A stretch of DNA of 8,297 nt from Gemmatimonadota bacterium (GTDB taxonomy: Bacteria; Gemmatimonadota; Gemmatimonadetes; Longimicrobiales; Gaopeijiaceae): positions 1-8,297 of the forward strand of contig PCCM01000093.1 in NCBI GenBank assembly GCA_002731735.1, written 5' to 3'. The stretch's first letter is position 1. Every line of letters begins with the position of its first letter. The notes under the pieces are model-generated. The model saw only the letters and a list, made by a program, of their open reading frames with translations, was not told the origin of the DNA and did no database searches. This document shows, piece after piece, positions 6,237 through 8,297 of this stretch. The position numbers were made by a program, and so were the translations under genes.

Positions 6237-7958
6237 ATGGAGCACACTCGCCGCCGGTTTCTCGGATCCGCCGCCGCTGTTGCGGCAGCGCTGGGAATCG
6301 ATGGATTCGACAGTTCGCTCACCGCGGCCCCTCCCAAGGACCTCCCCTCGGAGCGGTTGCGTAGAGGCCTCGACCGAGGTACTCGCCAGCAACCTCAGGT
6401 CATCTACACGAATGCACGCGTCTATACGATCGACAACCGGGTCCCGCGCGCGGAGGCCTTCGCGATCGACGAGGACCGATTCCTGGCGGTGGGGGCCGCG
6501 GACGACATCCTGAATCTGGCCGGCCCGGGCACCCAGGTGATCGATGCCGAAGGCATGACGATCGTTCCCGGCTTCGTCGACTCGCACTCCCACCCGAGCG
6601 GGGTGAACGAGCTGAATGGCGTGAACGTGAACCTTCGCACGGTCGAGGAGGTCAAAGCCGTGCTGGCCGCGAAGGCCGCCACCACGCCTCCGGGCTTCTG
6701 GGTCCGAGGCTACATGTACGACGATACGAAGCTGGATCGGCCGGTGACCCGCATGGACCTCGACGAGGCCGTGCCGAACCACCTCGCGAGTGTGGGGCAC
6801 CGGGGCGGGCATACCGGCGTCTACAACAGCATGGCCTTCGAGCAGGCGGGGATCTCGTCTAGTACACCCGACCCCTCCGACGGTCGGTTCTACCGGGAAA
6901 ACGGCGTCTTCACCGGCAAGGTCGCGGAGGCAGCCCGGAACGCCTTCAACAGGATCGGACGAACCGAGCCGGTCACCGCCGAGAGCAGGGCGGAAGCGAT
7001 CGCCTACATCTCCCAACAAATGTCGGCGGCAGGGCTCACCTCAGTGCATTCGGCCGGCGCGAGCCGAGGGCTGCTCACCGCGTTGGAGACCGCCCACGCT
7101 AGAGGAGAACTACGCTTTCGGATGTGCATGTTCGCGCGCGGTGGCTTCTACCGTGATCTCGTGAGTAACGGGCTCCGTACGGGAGACGGGGACGAATGGA
7201 TTCGCATCGGCGGAGTGAAATACGCCGCCGACGGTTCCGCCTCAGAGCGTACCATGCGGATGAGCACACCCTACGTGGGCAGACCAGACGACTTCGGCAT
7301 CCTCACGATGACACAGGAGGAGATTCACGAAGCCGTCGAAGAGGCGCACCGGGCCCGCTGGCAGATAGGGATCCACGCCAACGGCGACGTGACCATCGAC
7401 ATGGTCCTGAACGCATACGAGCGGATGCAGCGTCTGGTGCCGAGACCCGATCCGCGCCATCGCCTCGAGCATTGTACGCTGGTAAATCCGAACCTTCTGT
7501 CGAGGATCGCGGACGGCGGCTTCATCCCGACCCCCTTCTACACGTACGTCTACTACCACGGCGGTAAATGGGGAGAGTACGGCCAGGAGAAGCTGCGCTG
7601 GATGTTCGCGCATCGATCCTTCCTCGACTACGGCATTCCGGTCCCCGGCGCGTCGGACTACATGCCTGGACCGTACGAGCCCATGATGGCCCTGCAAAGC
7701 ATGGTGACTCGGACCGACTACGCGGGCAGGGAGTGGGGGCCGAACCAACGGGTCACGGTCGACGAAGCTCTCAAGATTTGCACGTTGCACGGAGCACACG
7801 CTTCGTTCGAGGAGGGCCTCAAAGGTACCATTACGGAGGGCAAGCTCGCCGACTTCGTGTTACTCGGTCAGGATCCGCACGATGTGGACCCGAGCGAGCT
7901 CATCAACGTCCCGGTCGTCAAGACGGTGGTTGGCGGGAGGACGATGCACGAGGGCTAG
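6237..7958 (+). CDS. Tat-exported amidohydrolase (YtcJ-like, amidohydrolase family 3)
   Basis: The 573-residue metal-dependent hydrolase begins with a twin-arginine signal (TRRRFLGSAAAVAAALG), so it is probably exported folded with its metal bound. The active-site set of the YtcJ-like family looks complete: FVDSHSHPSG (113-122) with His117 and His119, GGVKYAADGS (325-334) with Lys328 as the likely carboxylated bridge, IHANGD (379-384) with His380, LEHC (410-413) with His412, and GASDYMPGP (471-479) with Asp474. The C-terminal strand segment GKLADFVLLGQDP (535-547) is the usual composite beta-sandwich. The family hydrolyses C-N or C-O bonds in varied amides and cyclic compounds; the substrate cannot be told here. 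ATG 6237 is preferred because it gives a compact Tat N-terminus. A GTG at 6231 overlapping the upstream stop would add two residues. No strong ribosome-binding site is seen, which fits coupling to the hydrolase. Confidence 0.92.
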   Translation: MEHTRRRFLGSAAAVAAALGIDGFDSSLTAAPPKDLPSERLRRGLDRGTRQQPQVIYTNARVYTIDNRVPRAEAFAIDEDRFLAVGAADDILNLAGPGTQVIDAEGMTIVPGFVDSHSHPSGVNELNGVNVNLRTVEEVKAVLAAKAATTPPGFWVRGYMYDDTKLDRPVTRMDLDEAVPNHLASVGHRGGHTGVYNSMAFEQAGISSSTPDPSDGRFYRENGVFTGKVAEAARNAFNRIGRTEPVTAESRAEAIAYISQQMSAAGLTSVHSAGASRGLLTALETAHARGELRFRMCMFARGGFYRDLVSNGLRTGDGDEWIRIGGVKYAADGSASERTMRMSTPYVGRPDDFGILTMTQEEIHEAVEEAHRARWQIGIHANGDVTIDMVLNAYERMQRLVPRPDPRHRLEHCTLVNPNLLSRIADGGFIPTPFYTYVYYHGGKWGEYGQEKLRWMFAHRSFLDYGIPVPGASDYMPGPYEPMMALQSMVTRTDYAGREWGPNQRVTVDEALKICTLHGAHASFEEGLKGTITEGKLADFVLLGQDPHDVDPSELINVPVVKTVVGGRTMHEG

Positions 7959-7969
7959 CATCTCTTTAA

Positions 7970-7986
7970 GGATTCCCCGAGGATCC
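7970..7986. terminator. Weak hairpin between convergent genes
   Basis: GGATTC and GGATCC can pair (6 bp, one G-T) around a 5-base loop in the 36-bp gap between the convergent amidohydrolase and acyl-CoA synthetase genes. No U-tract follows on either strand, so Rho-independent termination is not well supported. Position is the main argument. Confidence 0.2.
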
Positions 7987-7994
7987 GGCGAAGC

Positions 7995-8297
7995 TTACAC
8001 CCGGCCCTGCTCCCGCTCCACCAACACCCGCCGCAAGATCTTCCCCGCCGGTGACTTCGGCACTTCATCGACGAACTCCACTCGACGGATCTTCTTGTGC
8101 GGAGCCACAACAGCGGCGACAAAGCTCATCACGTCCTCGGCAGACAACTCGCCGTCTGCAACGACGAACGCCTTGGGCACCTCGCCGGCGTCCGGGTCGG
8201 GGCTCCGGACGACCGCGACATCCTTGATTTGCGGATGCGTGAGGAGCAACGCTTCCAACTCAGCGGGCGCGACCTGGAACCCCTTGTACTTGATGAG
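7995..8297 (-). CDS. Acyl-CoA synthetase / 4-coumarate-CoA ligase-like enzyme, C-terminal 100 residues (cut by the window edge)
   Basis: The frame is open to the right edge and ends at a TAA at 7995-7997. It covers the small C-terminal domain of an ANL-superfamily adenylating enzyme, which activates a carboxylic acid with ATP and transfers it to CoA. LIKYKGFQVAPAE at the edge is the hinge-adjacent A8 region, and its sequence is of the 4-coumarate-CoA ligase type. THPQIKDVAVV follows. PKSPAGKILRR is the A10 motif, with the catalytic Lys of the adenylation step at fragment residue 86, 14 residues before the end. The large N-terminal domain and the start lie outside the window, so the substrate class cannot be judged. 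The gene converges on the amidohydrolase gene; the gap is 36 bp. Confidence 0.93.
   Translation of the reverse strand, partial: LIKYKGFQVAPAELEALLLTHPQIKDVAVVRSPDPDAGEVPKAFVVADGELSAEDVMSFVAAVVAPHKKIRRVEFVDEVPKSPAGKILRRVLVEREQGRV

Noticed and set aside
5985..7019. Long open frame (344 codons) on the - strand
   Set aside because: It lies wholly opposite the hydrolase and amidohydrolase genes, which have complete catalytic motifs. It is a typical antisense shadow of high-GC codon bias, with no recognisable domain.
1..8297. CRISPR array, insertion sequence, toxin-antitoxin or defence genes
   Set aside because: No spaced repeats, terminal inverted repeats, transposase, integrase, nuclease or toxin-like domain was seen in any frame.

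Overview
The window is high-GC DNA with a strong preference for G or C at third codon positions. It is probably from an environmental bacterium. Three features point towards Gemmatimonadota, or less likely Acidobacteriota: secretion signals ending in Ala-Gln-Ser, an exported protein of the 'PRT.DGRPD.QG.W' family, and a YtcJ-like exported amidohydrolase. This placement rests on family knowledge and was not tested by a search.

Layout. The left edge (2-303, + strand) holds the last codons of a cut-off gene, coupled through TGATG to a small membrane protein. A block on the - strand follows (3162 down to 251). It contains an exported protein of unknown function, a short gene remnant, an amidinotransferase/DDAH-type guanidino hydrolase, and an exported protein with a lone LON substrate-binding domain. 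The tail of the LON gene overlaps the small membrane gene on the opposite strand by 53 bp. A 464-bp divergent intergenic region (3163-3626) separates this block from a + strand block. That block contains a CoA-acylating methylmalonate-semialdehyde dehydrogenase (3627-5117), a Sec-exported alpha/beta hydrolase (5236-6234) and a Tat-exported amidohydrolase (6237-7958). The right edge holds the C-terminal 100 residues of an acyl-CoA synthetase on the - strand, convergent with the amidohydrolase.

How the genes may work together. The hydrolase and the amidohydrolase are translationally coupled and both carry export signals, so they probably act together outside the cytoplasm on an ester, amide or related substrate that cannot be named from sequence. 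The cytoplasmic dehydrogenase (propionyl-CoA or acetyl-CoA formation) and the acyl-CoA synthetase fit general carboxylate catabolism, but no complete named pathway is present.

No defence system, CRISPR array, insertion sequence or complete RNA gene was found, and I do not see a clearly new multi-gene system. The items most worth checking are the gene remnant at 1998-2063 with its CTGA junction to the amidinotransferase, the exported stand-alone LON domain, the coupled exported hydrolase pair, and a tRNA-T-arm-like motif beside a 9-bp tandem repeat in the divergent intergenic region.
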